A DNA stretch of 32,782 bases from Gammaproteobacteria bacterium. GTDB taxonomy: Bacteria; Pseudomonadota; Gammaproteobacteria; Chromatiales; Chromatiaceae. Shown in pieces: positions 16,528-25,265 of this stretch. The position numbers were made by a program, and so were the translations under genes. The stretch's first letter is position 1. Each line of letters starts with the position of its first letter. The DNA is taken from the NCBI GenBank assembly GCA_024227135.1, contig JAAELC010000285.1, positions 1 to 32,782 on the forward strand, given 5' to 3'. The notes under the pieces were generated by a model. That model was not told the DNA's origin. It was given only the letters and a program-made list of their open reading frames with translations, and ran no database searches.

Positions 16528-17781
16528 CTAGTGGGCGACTCCTGCAGCGCCATGTTCATCAATCAGGTGGCCACTGGTAAATCGTTCCAGTGAAAAGGCT
16601 TCATTCAGGCTGTGGGGACGTTCCTGGGCCAGGGTGTGTGCAAACACATACCCGGAACCCGGTGTTGCCTTGAAACCACCGGTGCCCCATCCACAATTTA
16701 TGTAGACCCCTTTGACTGGCGTTCTGCCGATGATGGGACAGGCATCCGGAGTCGTATCCACGATACCGCCCCACTGCCGGTTCATACGCACCCGGCTGAA
16801 TACCGGGAAAAGCGCCTTAATTGCAGCCAGGACCCCTTCAATGACTGGAAAGCTGCCCCGTTGGCCGTATCCGTTGAAACTGTCGATACCGGCCCCCACC
16901 ACCAGATCCCCCTTGTCGGACTGACTGATGTAACCATGCACAGCATTGGACATCACCACAGTATCGAGTACCGGCTTGAGAGGCTCGGAAACCAGAGCCT
17001 GTAAAGGATGACTGCTGATGGGAAGGCGGAAACCCGCCAGACCAGCCAGTACGCTGGAGTTTCCTGCAACCACGATACCCACCTTTCCAGCACCGATAAA
17101 TCCACGATTGGTTTCAACACCCGTCACACAACCATTGACCTGGCGGATTCCAATTACTTCGCATTGCTGAATAATATCCACCCCGAAGCTGTCGGCACCC
17201 CGGGCAAACCCCCAGGCAACAGCATCGTGTCGTGCTGTGCCGCCTCTGGCCTGGAATGAGGCACCGAGTACCGGATAACGACTATTGGGTGAAGTATTCA
17301 AAATGGGTATGCGTCGTTTGAGTTCGATACCATCCACCACCTCACCGTCGATACCATTGAGACGATTGGCATCGACCCGACGTCGAATATCCCGCATATC
17401 CTGGAGATTGTGGCCCAGGTTGTAGACACCCCGCTGGCTGAACATCAGGTTGAAATTCAAATCCTGACTCAAGCCTTCCCATAGCTTCATCGATGCTTCG
17501 TAAAGGTGGGCAGCTTCATCCCACAGGTAGTTGGAACGAACGATCGTTGTATTCCGGCCGGTATTCCCTCCACCAATCCAACCTTTCTCCAGGACCGCCA
17601 CATTGGTTATACCGTGCTCTTTCGCCAGGTAGTAGGCAGTGGCCAGACCGTGCCCCCCTCCTCCGATGATAACCACATCATACTGTTTCCCGGGTTCTGG
17701 ACTGCGCCACGCAGGGGCCCAGCCCTCATGATGCCCGAGGGCATTTCGTACCAGATTAAAAAAGGAGTACTTTGTCATCAT
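16528..17781 (-). CDS. soxB: sarcosine oxidase beta subunit
   Basis: The 417-residue catalytic flavoprotein oxidises sarcosine to glycine using FAD and a covalently bound FMN. The FAD fold is at 36-52 ([17 protein letters not shown]), followed by [15 protein letters not shown]. The segment [14 protein letters not shown] contains His185, which aligns with the FMN-linked histidine of the family. The C-terminal [14 protein letters not shown] is also typical. Two adjacent ATG codons (17781 and 17778) compete as starts and neither has a strong ribosome site. No promoter or 21-bp operator is seen in the short gap upstream, so transcription probably continues from fhs through repeat R2. Confidence 0.95.
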   Translation of the reverse strand: MMTKYSFFNLVRNALGHHEGWAPAWRSPEPGKQYDVVIIGGGGHGLATAYYLAKEHGITNVAVLEKGWIGGGNTGRNTTIVRSNYLWDEAAHLYEASMKLWEGLSQDLNFNLMFSQRGVYNLGHNLQDMRDIRRRVDANRLNGIDGEVVDGIELKRRIPILNTSPNSRYPVLGASFQARGGTARHDAVAWGFARGADSFGVDIIQQCEVIGIRQVNGCVTGVETNRGFIGAGKVGIVVAGNSSVLAGLAGFRLPISSHPLQALVSEPLKPVLDTVVMSNAVHGYISQSDKGDLVVGAGIDSFNGYGQRGSFPVIEGVLAAIKALFPVFSRVRMNRQWGGIVDTTPDACPIIGRTPVKGVYINCGWGTGGFKATPGSGYVFAHTLAQERPHSLNEAFSLERFTSGHLIDEHGAAGVAH

Positions 17782-17860
17782 GTCATAGATTCGTCAGTCA
17801 GGAGAAAGACCCAATGGATTCCATGATTGTTTCCGCAGCCCTTGGTATATTTCTGGAATC

Positions 17861-18003
17861 GTATCTACTCGCTCCCCATGGGTGACCTGTTCCGGAAGAC
17901 ATCGTCAATACCTCCCTGTAGACTTGGCTTTGGCATCCCTGCCAATGACACTTCCTCCACAGACCACCCATGGGGGGGTAATCTCTGGGGGGTGAGCAGT
18001 TAC
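17861..18003 (-). repeat. 141-bp family 3'-end repeat, copy R2
   Basis: Minus-oriented copy lying between fhs and soxB. Its GTAACTGCTC end begins 33 nt after the fhs stop. The core hairpin region is slightly degraded (TGCCAATG for TGCCAAAG). The other end reads GAGTAGATAC on the minus strand. It could attenuate or process the fhs-soxBDAG transcript. Confidence 0.85.
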
Positions 18004-18036
18004 CTGGAATCTCAAACCTGGACGAATACCGGGCCA

Positions 18037-19731
18037 TCAGAACAAGCCCTCGACATAGCCTGCCTCATTGATATGAATGTGTTCTGCAGTGGGTACTCTG
18101 GGCAGACCGGGCATCGTCATGATGTCGCCGCAGATCACCACCACGAATCCCGCACCGGCCGAAAGCCGAATATCGCGTATCGGTACCACGTGGCCACTGG
18201 GAGCACCGCGCAAACCTGGATCAGTCGAGAATGACAAAGGTGTTTTAGCGACACAAACCGGGAAGTGGCCATAACCTTCCTTGTCCAATTCAGCAAACCG
18301 ATCTCTGATTTTCTTATCGGCAATAATGCCCTGAGCACCGTATATTTCCTGAGCGATGGTTCGTACCTTGTCCCACAGCCGCATATCATCATCGTACAGA
18401 AATCGAAAATCCGCCGGCTCATTGTCGATCATCTTGATAACCTGTTTCGCAAGATCAACCGTACCCTTCCCGCCTTTGGCCCAGTGATCGCAGACGACAG
18501 CACTGACTTCGATTTCAGCGCAGAGTTGACGTAACAGATTCAGCTCTGACTTGGTGTCCGAACTGAAACGATTGATGGCTACAACGACGGGCACTCCAAA
18601 CTTGCGGGTGTTTTCCACGTGCCGCGCCAGGTTGTCGAACCCCTTTACCATGGCACTGATGTTTTCCTGCTTTAACTGTTGTTCGCTGCAACCACCATGC
18701 ATTTTAAGTGCTCGTACAGTACACACAATAACTGCAGCGTCCGGTTTCAAACCCGACTTGCGCATCTTGATGTGAAAAAACTTTTCAGCTCCCAGGTCAG
18801 CACCAAAACCCGCTTCGGTAACCACATAATCCGATAGTTTCAGGGCGGTTGTAGTTGCCAGTACCGAGTTACAACCATGGGCTATATTGGCGAAGGGACC
18901 ACCATGAATCAGCGCCGGAGTGCCTTCCATGGTCTGCACCAGATTGGGCTGGATGGCATCCTTCAACAGCACGGTCATGGCTCCCTGGGCCTTGATATCA
19001 CGGGCATAAACCGGCGTTTTGTCACGACGATGAGCGATAATAATGTTCCCCAGGCGTTCCTGCAGATCATCGATATCGGTGGCCAGACAGAAAATCGCCA
19101 TGACCTCCGATGCCACCGTAATATCGAAACCATCGGTTCGTGGAAAGCCATTGGTGATGGGCCCAAGACCGTTTGTGATCTCCCGTAATGCCCGATCATT
19201 CATGTCTACAACCCTGCGCCAGCTGACACGACGCAAATCCAGTTCCAACTCATTACCCCAGTAGATATGGTTATCGGTCATCGCAGCCAGCAGATTATGG
19301 GCAGCACTGATGGCATGAAAATCTCCCGTAAAATGTAGGTTGATATCCTCCATCGGCAGTACCTGGGCGTAACCTCCACCCGCCGCACCACCTTTCATAC
19401 CGAAACAAGGGCCGAGAGAGGGCTCACGCAGGCATACCGTGGTCTTCTTGCCAATCTTCGACAGCGCATCACTCAGCCCCACGGACGTGGTTGTTTTTCC
19501 CTCTCCCGCTTTGGTCGGGGTCATTCCGGCAACCAGTATGAGCTTGCCGTCCGGGCGATCCTTCAGAGATTCTATATAGTCCAGCGAAATTTTCGCCTTG
19601 TGATGACCGTGGGGAAACAGGAATTCTCCCGGGATACCGAGTTTTGCTGCGATCTCTTCAATCGGTCGTATCTGTGCTTCTCGCGCTATATCGATATCTT
19701 CTTTGGGTTGACTGTGCTGAGATGCAGCCAT
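18037..19731 (-). CDS. fhs: formate-tetrahydrofolate ligase
   Basis: The 564-residue enzyme interconverts formate + ATP + THF and 10-formyl-THF. The nucleotide loop [12 protein letters not shown] lies at 71-82, followed by [20 protein letters not shown] and [15 protein letters not shown], all hallmarks of the family. Length is typical. The ATG follows GAGGAG at 10-nt spacing. In this cluster it may run towards formate release with ATP synthesis, draining C1 units produced by betaine, dimethylglycine and sarcosine demethylation. No folD is present in the window, so the middle steps must be encoded elsewhere. A 21-bp repeat operator lies about 90 bp upstream. Confidence 0.95.
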   Translation of the reverse strand: MAASQHSQPKEDIDIAREAQIRPIEEIAAKLGIPGEFLFPHGHHKAKISLDYIESLKDRPDGKLILVAGMTPTKAGEGKTTTSVGLSDALSKIGKKTTVCLREPSLGPCFGMKGGAAGGGYAQVLPMEDINLHFTGDFHAISAAHNLLAAMTDNHIYWGNELELDLRRVSWRRVVDMNDRALREITNGLGPITNGFPRTDGFDITVASEVMAIFCLATDIDDLQERLGNIIIAHRRDKTPVYARDIKAQGAMTVLLKDAIQPNLVQTMEGTPALIHGGPFANIAHGCNSVLATTTALKLSDYVVTEAGFGADLGAEKFFHIKMRKSGLKPDAAVIVCTVRALKMHGGCSEQQLKQENISAMVKGFDNLARHVENTRKFGVPVVVAINRFSSDTKSELNLLRQLCAEIEVSAVVCDHWAKGGKGTVDLAKQVIKMIDNEPADFRFLYDDDMRLWDKVRTIAQEIYGAQGIIADKKIRDRFAELDKEGYGHFPVCVAKTPLSFSTDPGLRGAPSGHVVPIRDIRLSAGAGFVVVICGDIMTMPGLPRVPTAEHIHINEAGYVEGLF

Positions 19732-19817
19732 GAATCAATTACTCCTCGATGCAGGTCGACATATCGCGACAACATCTGAAAATAGTGTCTCAAGGTGAAA
19801 AGGGAAAACATCGGTGA

Positions 19818-19845
19818 GGCGACTCAAGAGTGTCTAATAGCGACA
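19818..19845 (-). promoter_or_regulatory. candidate operator of fhs-sox: GTCGC-N16-GTCGC direct repeat
   Basis: Read towards fhs, TGTCGCT and AGTCGCC are repeated with exactly 21-bp spacing. A -10-like CACTAT/TATTTT follows 36-39 bp after the second half-site. A further TGTCGC and TGTCGA pair, out of phase, lies nearer the gene (19755-19772). This is the third member of the site set in the window and the one with the weaker second half. Confidence 0.55.
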
Positions 19846-19846
19846 T

Positions 19847-20789
19847 CCTCCCCGACATATCTGAAATGCCAGTACATGACCAACGTGGTTTTGAACGGAG
19901 TACCGATGGCCAGATTTCAAACAACAGCCTGTCCGTTTTAGTTCTCCAGGCACAGAGTAGTTATCCAGACTTCGCTGGTCAATGGGAGTGCAATCCGCCA
20001 TAATTGCCATCAAACTCATACGCTGTTGCGCCCTGTCCCTTTCGGAAGAGACATTCGAGCACTCGGCATTTTGAACCGGAGTATCCGACCTGAGGAGTAT
20101 AAAAAAAGGGGCAGATTGAAGTCTCTTTCGCAGTAACCGGAATCATTCAACACTGATAGCGACAGCCTTCACAATGGGTTCCGAGTGTCACAACCCGGAA
20201 TACAGTAAGAGTATTTGCTGAATTGCATAACTACTTTTTTAGGGTTGTTCCTGGAAAACCCACTCGCCACAGAGGATGCCGGATAAATTTACTATAATCT
20301 AATTGCTCCAGGCCATAAAAAGGACAGTCAGATCAAGCACTCTCTAAACAACAGCATTGCAGTACTCGACCCGCAGGGGGTGTATGCGGAGCAGCTGTCT
20401 GGGAAAAGTTTGTATAGGTGTAAACTGGTCACTACCGAGATGCGGAAGCCCGATAGCGCCGTTCCCAAGAAAATACTTATTGCACATTTTTGATAATTCT
20501 ATTCGGGGGTTCTGCTTCGGTGCCCCGACAATCGATCGATACCCGAATATCGTAACTGTGTTTTTATCCAGATATCAGACGGGAAGGGATCAAGCCTTGC
20601 CAAGTGACCTTTGCCGCAATGCCGAACAATTCACCTGGAGCTGGTTTGTCACAACAGCGCCCAGACCGAAGCAGACAGCTGCGTTGAACCAGCTGGCCAG
20701 GAAAACAAGCAACACCGGGGTAGATTCTCTAGCAACCCCTAACGAAAAACCAGAATAACAATCCCGTGCAGCCGCCTGAGGAGGCAACT
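19847..20789. other. long intergenic region between divergent fhs and the BCCT gene
   Basis: About 940 bp without a convincing gene. Open frames at 19834-20019 and 20357-20758 lack a ribosome site and any recognisable protein. There is an inverted repeat ACAACCC (20190-20196) / GGGTTGT (20242-20248) with smaller arms inside, a TATAAT at 20293-20298 without a good -35, and a loose direct repeat of TTTTGAACGGAGTACCGA-like sequence at 19889 and 20069. I identify no riboswitch. Confidence 0.4.
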
Positions 20790-22424
20790 ATGAGCAGAAA
20801 GGATCCACCAAACAACGAACAGGACTCTGATTATGAAATAGGCCAGGACAATATTCTGGTCATGGGTTTGGATATTCACAATCCCGTTTTTGTGTTTTCC
20901 GTCATCGTCATTCTGGCCTTCTTAATAGGCTCGGTGGTTGCGGGTGAATCGGCGGCTACGTTCTTCGGTGATCTCAGAAAAAGCATCACCTCCACATTCG
21001 ACTGGTTCTTTCTGATTGCCGCCAATCTTTTCATTTTTTTCTGTCTGTTCCTGGTGGTGACACCTTTGGGCAAAATCAAATTGGGAGGGAATGACGCTAA
21101 ACCGGAATACAGTACGCTCTCCTGGTTTGCCATGCTGTTTGCAGCGGGAATGGGCATCGGACTGATGTTCTGGAGCGTGGCAGAGCCGGTTGTCTATGCT
21201 TCCGGCGTTTGGGGATATGCACCACTCGGGGTCAGTGAAAGCAAGGAAATGGCCTTTGCGACCACCATATTTCACTGGGGACTGCATCCCTGGGCAATCT
21301 ATGCAGTCGTGGGCCTGGCCCTGGCTTTTTTCACCTATAACCGCGGACTGCCACTGACCATCCGCTCCGCCTTCTATCCTATATTCGGCGAAGCCGTCTG
21401 GGGGTGGGTCGGACACGTCATCGATACACTGGCTGTATTCGCCACGATTTTCGGCCTTGCCACCTCACTGGGCCTGGGAGCACAGCAAGCCAATGCCGGC
21501 CTTAACTACCTGTTCGACATTGAAGTTGGCGCGAGTGTGCAAACCATTCTGATCGTCATAATTACGGCTGCTGCGCTTACCTCGGTAGTCGCCGGTCTGG
21601 ATAAAGGTGTCAAGCGGCTCAGTGAGTTCAATATATCGCTGGCGATATTACTCATGATCGCGGTAATTGTCCTTGGGCCGACCATCGAAATCATCACTGG
21701 TTTCTTTACCAACACCTCATCATACCTGCAGAACATCGTACCCCTGAGCAACTGGATCGGCCGGGAAGACTCCGGGTTTCTCCACGACTGGACAACATTC
21801 TACTGGGCCTGGTGGATCGCCTGGTCCCCCTTCGTGGGAATGTTCATTGCCCGGGTCTCCAAGGGTCGCACGGTCAGGGAATTCGTTACCTGTGTATTGA
21901 TCGTTCCCACCATTGTATCAATCCTTTGGATGTCCGCGTTCGGAGGATCTGCCATCGACCAGGTCATCGATCAAGCGGGTAGCCTGGAAAATGCCATTGT
22001 AACCGTGGCTGCACCAACTGCAGACGACCCCGGGGCGACCACCACGGTGTTCAACAGTCAACTCGCCGAGCAGGTTAACAGCGCCTACGAGCAGGCCATG
22101 TTTACCATGTTCGATGGTGGTTTTCCGATGGCCGGACTGCTGTCCTTTATCGGCATCGTCCTGGTGATCACTTTCTTTGTCACTTCATCGGATTCCGGAT
22201 CGCTGGTGATAGATACCATCACAGCGGGGGGGAAAATCGATGCACCCGTTGCCCAGCGTGTGCTCTGGTGCCTGCTCGAGGGTGCCATTGCCATCGTGCT
22301 GCTCTGGAGTGGCGGGCTGACAGCCCTGCAGGCCGCATCTGTTGCGACAGGCCTGCCGTTTGCAGTGATCCTGTTGTTTATGTGTATTGCGCTGTACAAA
22401 GGACTTAAAAGCGAACAGCGATAG
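20790..22424 (+). CDS. BCCT-family betaine/carnitine/choline transporter
   Basis: The 544-residue protein has about 12 predicted membrane helices. The glycine-rich stretch GMGIG (120-124, in AAGMGIGLMFWSVAEPV) and the tryptophan box WAWWIAWSPFVG (339-350) are BCCT signatures. The GMGIG form is associated with Na+-coupled betaine carriers. Both cytoplasmic tails are short, lacking the long osmosensing C-terminus of BetP, so a catabolic uptake role fits. The ATG at 20790 has GAGGAGG 6 nt upstream. Placement beside the demethylation cluster favours glycine betaine as substrate. No 21-bp GTCGC repeat precedes it. Confidence 0.93.
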   Translation: MSRKDPPNNEQDSDYEIGQDNILVMGLDIHNPVFVFSVIVILAFLIGSVVAGESAATFFGDLRKSITSTFDWFFLIAANLFIFFCLFLVVTPLGKIKLGGNDAKPEYSTLSWFAMLFAAGMGIGLMFWSVAEPVVYASGVWGYAPLGVSESKEMAFATTIFHWGLHPWAIYAVVGLALAFFTYNRGLPLTIRSAFYPIFGEAVWGWVGHVIDTLAVFATIFGLATSLGLGAQQANAGLNYLFDIEVGASVQTILIVIITAAALTSVVAGLDKGVKRLSEFNISLAILLMIAVIVLGPTIEIITGFFTNTSSYLQNIVPLSNWIGREDSGFLHDWTTFYWAWWIAWSPFVGMFIARVSKGRTVREFVTCVLIVPTIVSILWMSAFGGSAIDQVIDQAGSLENAIVTVAAPTADDPGATTTVFNSQLAEQVNSAYEQAMFTMFDGGFPMAGLLSFIGIVLVITFFVTSSDSGSLVIDTITAGGKIDAPVAQRVLWCLLEGAIAIVLLWSGGLTALQAASVATGLPFAVILLFMCIALYKGLKSEQR

Positions 22425-22433
22425 TCCGATGGG

Positions 22434-22567
22434 GTACGCCCAGGGACTACCCCCCCATGGGTGGTCTGAGGAGGAAGTGTCTTTGGCAGGGATGCCAAAA
22501 CCAAGTCTGCAGGGAGGTATTGACGACGTCTTCCGGAACAGATCGCCCATGGGGGGTGAATGGATAC
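22434..22567 (+). repeat. 141-bp family 3'-end repeat, copy R3
   Basis: Plus-oriented copy starting about 9 nt after the BCCT stop. The proximal end is diverged (GTACGCCCAGGGACTACC), while the distal part, the core hairpin (CTTTGGCA-GGGA-TGCCAAAA) and the GGGGGGTGA end are well kept. Confidence 0.8.
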
Positions 22568-22589
22568 CCGATGGGTTGTTTGGATAAGC

Positions 22590-22625
22590 CCGATAGTGCC
22601 AACCGTACCCGATCGGCACTATCGG
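22590..22625. other. perfect 11-bp inverted repeat between convergent genes
   Basis: CCGATAGTGCC and GGCACTATCGG are exact complements separated by 14 nt. The hairpin sits between the BCCT gene with its R3 repeat and the convergent TetR gene. No T-run follows, so intrinsic termination is uncertain; a protein-binding site is equally possible. The remaining 22626-22827 shows nothing further I can support. Confidence 0.5.
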
Positions 22626-22827
22626 TGCTGTCATAGCCTGGACCGGGGAGAACGCCCCGCTCCCCAATGGTGTAATTCTCAAAAACCCCGAGCTTGTCAG
22701 TCAGCCGGGACAATTGCTGAGCACCCGGGTGTCTCTATCAGAGGGGTACCCGATCAAGAACCTTTGACCCCGGGTTGCCATGAACGAATCAGTGGTAACC
22801 CCGGTGTTACATCCGAACGCGGGTATC

Positions 22828-23460
22828 TCAACGGGCCGCTCTCCTCTTCTCCCTCCCGGGTGCCGCTGCGGGTGTCATCCCCTGCCACATACAATCAACT
22901 ACCTCATCGTAGAATTCAGTCAAAGGCTCTTTGATAACTCCATCGAGTCGAAGGTGGATCATCCTGATGGCACCTCCGAATACCGATGCAGCGATAACCC
23001 ATGGGTCCCCGGAACGAATCTCCCCACTGTCGATACCCTGCTGCACAATATTTCTCATGGCTATGAATGGTGCGGAACTGCAGATCGGTGGCTCGTCAGG
23101 AAGAAATTCCCTGTGCTTGGCATACAACATATAGGAAACGATGTTGCGCCTTGATTCGGTGTACGAAAACAGCAGGGCGATGATTTTGTTGCATCGCTCC
23201 CGACTGGTCAGATCCTCTTCCGTCACGTCATTGACCATCTCCTCGAACTCATTCAGCAGATGGTAATAAAGTGCTTTAGCGATACCTTCCTTGCCACCGA
23301 AATGTTTGTAGATAGAGCCGATACTGACATTGGCGTCTTTCTGTACATCGTGTACCGAAACGCTGTGAAACCCATGTTCTACAAACAGATTCAGTGCCGC
23401 GGTCAATATACGGCAATCCATCGGCTCGGGTATGGGGGTATCTTTTTTCAGGTAAGACAT
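22828..23460 (-). CDS. TetR/AcrR-family regulator, probable repressor of mtoX
   Basis: The 210-residue protein has an N-terminal TetR HTH with the signature SVHDVQKDANVSIGSIYKHFGGKEGIAKALY and a variable ligand-binding C-terminal domain of unknown ligand. The ATG at 23460 is preceded by AGGAAG with 5-nt spacing; the open frame continues 21 codons upstream without support. It is divergent from mtoX and the 164-bp gap contains two near-palindromes suited to a TetR dimer. The short basic C-terminus ends GREKRRAAR. The ligand could be methanethiol, formaldehyde or a related signal; the sequence does not say. Confidence 0.88.
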   Translation of the reverse strand: MSYLKKDTPIPEPMDCRILTAALNLFVEHGFHSVSVHDVQKDANVSIGSIYKHFGGKEGIAKALYYHLLNEFEEMVNDVTEEDLTSRERCNKIIALLFSYTESRRNIVSYMLYAKHREFLPDEPPICSSAPFIAMRNIVQQGIDSGEIRSGDPWVIAASVFGGAIRMIHLRLDGVIKEPLTEFYDEVVDCMWQGMTPAAAPGREKRRAAR

Positions 23461-23529
23461 CTCAGCTTCCTGGTTTGTTGACTGAGGGATATCTGGTCTT
23501 CGTCGCTGAACCCATGATACCAAGAAACA

Positions 23530-23580
23530 TTGACAGGAATGAACCTTCGTTCTATTTTAAGTAAAAACGAATATTCATTC
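23530..23580 (+). promoter_or_regulatory. mtoX promoter with two TetR-type operators
   Basis: TTGACA (23530-23535) and TATTTT (23553-23558) are spaced by exactly 17 bp. The spacer is the near-palindrome GAATGAACCTTCGTTC (23537-23552). A second near-palindrome, AACGAATATTCATT (23566-23579), falls on the predicted transcription start. Both are built from a GAAYGAA-like half-site. Binding of the adjacent TetR protein would block RNA polymerase directly. Confidence 0.65.
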
Positions 23581-23624
23581 TACTTTTCACCCATACAGAA
23601 CACCATTACGATGAGGAGAAGAAG

Positions 23625-25001
23625 ATGTCGCAACTGAAAAGGCCTGCCCTCGCCCTGGCTACCGCTATCACCTCGGGTATATTGCTTTCCGGAGTGGCCA
23701 CACCGGTTTATACCGATGAAACCTGCCAATCGCCTTACATGGCAAAAATCACCGGCCAGGAGGATTTTGTTTACGTCTGGACGCTTGGCGTAGAGGGAGT
23801 GGGTGATGGCCAGGACAAACTGGTCACCATCGATGTCAATCCCAGGTCAAAGCACTACGGCAAGGTGATTCAGAGTCTCTCGGTAGGGGGTCGCAATGAA
23901 GCCCACCATTCCGGTTTCACCGATGACAGAAAATATCTTTGGGCCGGAGGCCTTGATACCAGCAAACTGTTTATTTTCGATGTTTCCACCGACCCTGCAA
24001 AGCCGAGACTACACAAGGTCATAACAGATTTTGTGGAGAAAAGCGGAGGTGTGGTGGGCCCGCACACTACCTATGCACTACCTGGAAGAATCATGATTAC
24101 CGGGTTGTCCAATAACAAGGATCACGGTGGCCGTACCGCCCTGGTGGAGTACACCAACGAAGGTGAACATGTTGCCACACACTGGATGCCAACCGACCAG
24201 AATCTGCAGGGAGCCGAGAAAACCGGCCAGTTCTCCGATGGCTATAATTACGACATACGCGTCCTTCCCCGCAGGAACATCATGTTGACTTCGTCATTTA
24301 CCGGCTGGTCCAACTACATGATGGATTTTGGGAAAATGCTGCAGGACAAGGAAGCCATGAAACGTTTTGGCAACACCGTCGTGTTGTGGAATCTCCACAG
24401 TAAAAAACCGAAGAAAGTTTTCGATGTACCCGGCGCCCCCCTGGAAATTCGTTGTGCGTGGCAACCCAATCACAACTGGTGTGTCACGACAACCGCGCTG
24501 ACTTCCAAGATCTGGTTGATCTACGAAGATGAAACCGGCACATGGCGGGCCAAAGCGGTAGCCGACGTGGGGGACCCATCCAAGATACCGTTGCCGGTAG
24601 ATATATCCATCAGTTCCGACGACAGCAGGCTCTGGGTCAACACTTTCATGGACGGAAAGACCCGTCTGTTTGACATGACAGATCCCCACAACCCGAAACA
24701 GATATACGAAAAAGTGATCGGTCGTCAGGTCAATATGGCTTCATCGAGCTGGGACAGTACCAGGATCTACTACACCTCCTCGCTGCTGGCCAACTGGGAC
24801 AAGAAGGGGGTAGACAACGAGCAGTATTTCAAGAGCTACGTCTGGGATGGGAAACAGCTGGTCGAAAAGTTTGCCATCGACTTCACCGAGCAGAAACTTG
24901 GCCGTGCACATCAGATGCGGTTTGGTGCCTACTCGCTCTATAGTGCTGTCGATCCCCGGGAGAAAACCATCTCGCTGGCACAGTTGGAGTCCGAAAACTG
25001 A
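23625..25001 (+). CDS. mtoX: methanethiol oxidase, SBP56 family (secreted)
   Basis: The 458-residue protein belongs to the selenium-binding protein 56 family, whose bacterial members (MtoX) are copper-dependent periplasmic enzymes turning methanethiol, O2 and water into formaldehyde, H2S and H2O2. An N-terminal signal peptide covers about 1-30, followed by DETCQSPYMAKITGQ. Conserved beta-propeller segments include EAHHSGF, VGPHTTY, GAPLEIRCAW and GRAHQMRFG, whose histidines are plausible metal ligands. The ATG follows GAGGAGAAGAAG. The genes after it (SCO and diheme peroxidase) match the partners reported for mtoX in Hyphomicrobium, which strongly supports MtoX over a generic SBP56 call. Confidence 0.9.
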   Translation: MSQLKRPALALATAITSGILLSGVATPVYTDETCQSPYMAKITGQEDFVYVWTLGVEGVGDGQDKLVTIDVNPRSKHYGKVIQSLSVGGRNEAHHSGFTDDRKYLWAGGLDTSKLFIFDVSTDPAKPRLHKVITDFVEKSGGVVGPHTTYALPGRIMITGLSNNKDHGGRTALVEYTNEGEHVATHWMPTDQNLQGAEKTGQFSDGYNYDIRVLPRRNIMLTSSFTGWSNYMMDFGKMLQDKEAMKRFGNTVVLWNLHSKKPKKVFDVPGAPLEIRCAWQPNHNWCVTTTALTSKIWLIYEDETGTWRAKAVADVGDPSKIPLPVDISISSDDSRLWVNTFMDGKTRLFDMTDPHNPKQIYEKVIGRQVNMASSSWDSTRIYYTSSLLANWDKKGVDNEQYFKSYVWDGKQLVEKFAIDFTEQKLGRAHQMRFGAYSLYSAVDPREKTISLAQLESEN

Positions 25002-25004
25002 TTG

Positions 25005-25145
25005 GTAACTGCTCAGCCCCCAGAGGTTACCCCCATGGGTGGTCTGCGGAGGAAGTGGCTTTGGCAGGGACGCCAAAGCCAAGCCTGCATGGAGGTATTG
25101 ACGGCGTCTTCCGAAACTGCCTTCCCATAGGGCGTGTGTGGCTAC
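25005..25145 (+). repeat. 141-bp family 3'-end repeat, copy R4
   Basis: Plus-oriented copy beginning 3 nt after the mtoX stop with GTAACTGCTC. The core hairpin is extended (GGCTTTGGC and GCCAAAGCC arms) but has one A-C mismatch at the loop. The distal end is diverged (GGCGTGTGTGGCTAC). It separates mtoX from the next gene. Confidence 0.82.
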
Positions 25146-25265
25146 ACTGATTGTATGCTCAATAGCGGGAAGCGACCGGGAATGAGGTTTCATCCCGATC
25201 GCTTTACTGGCTCCGGTCTTCGACATCGCCGGCGAAACAGAACCTTCGTTACTCAGGCCCTCACC

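Noticed and set aside
20293-20298. Promoter of the BCCT gene at TATAAT
   Set aside because: No acceptable -35 at 16-18 bp and it lies about 490 bp before the start codon.
20357-20758. 133-codon open frame upstream of the transporter
   Set aside because: No ribosome site, no recognisable protein pattern, Cys/Arg/Ser-rich composition typical of random translation.
22387-22587. Small ORF translating repeat R3
   Set aside because: It overlaps the transporter 3' end out of frame and is simply the repeat read through; only at R5 is the frame joined to a real gene.
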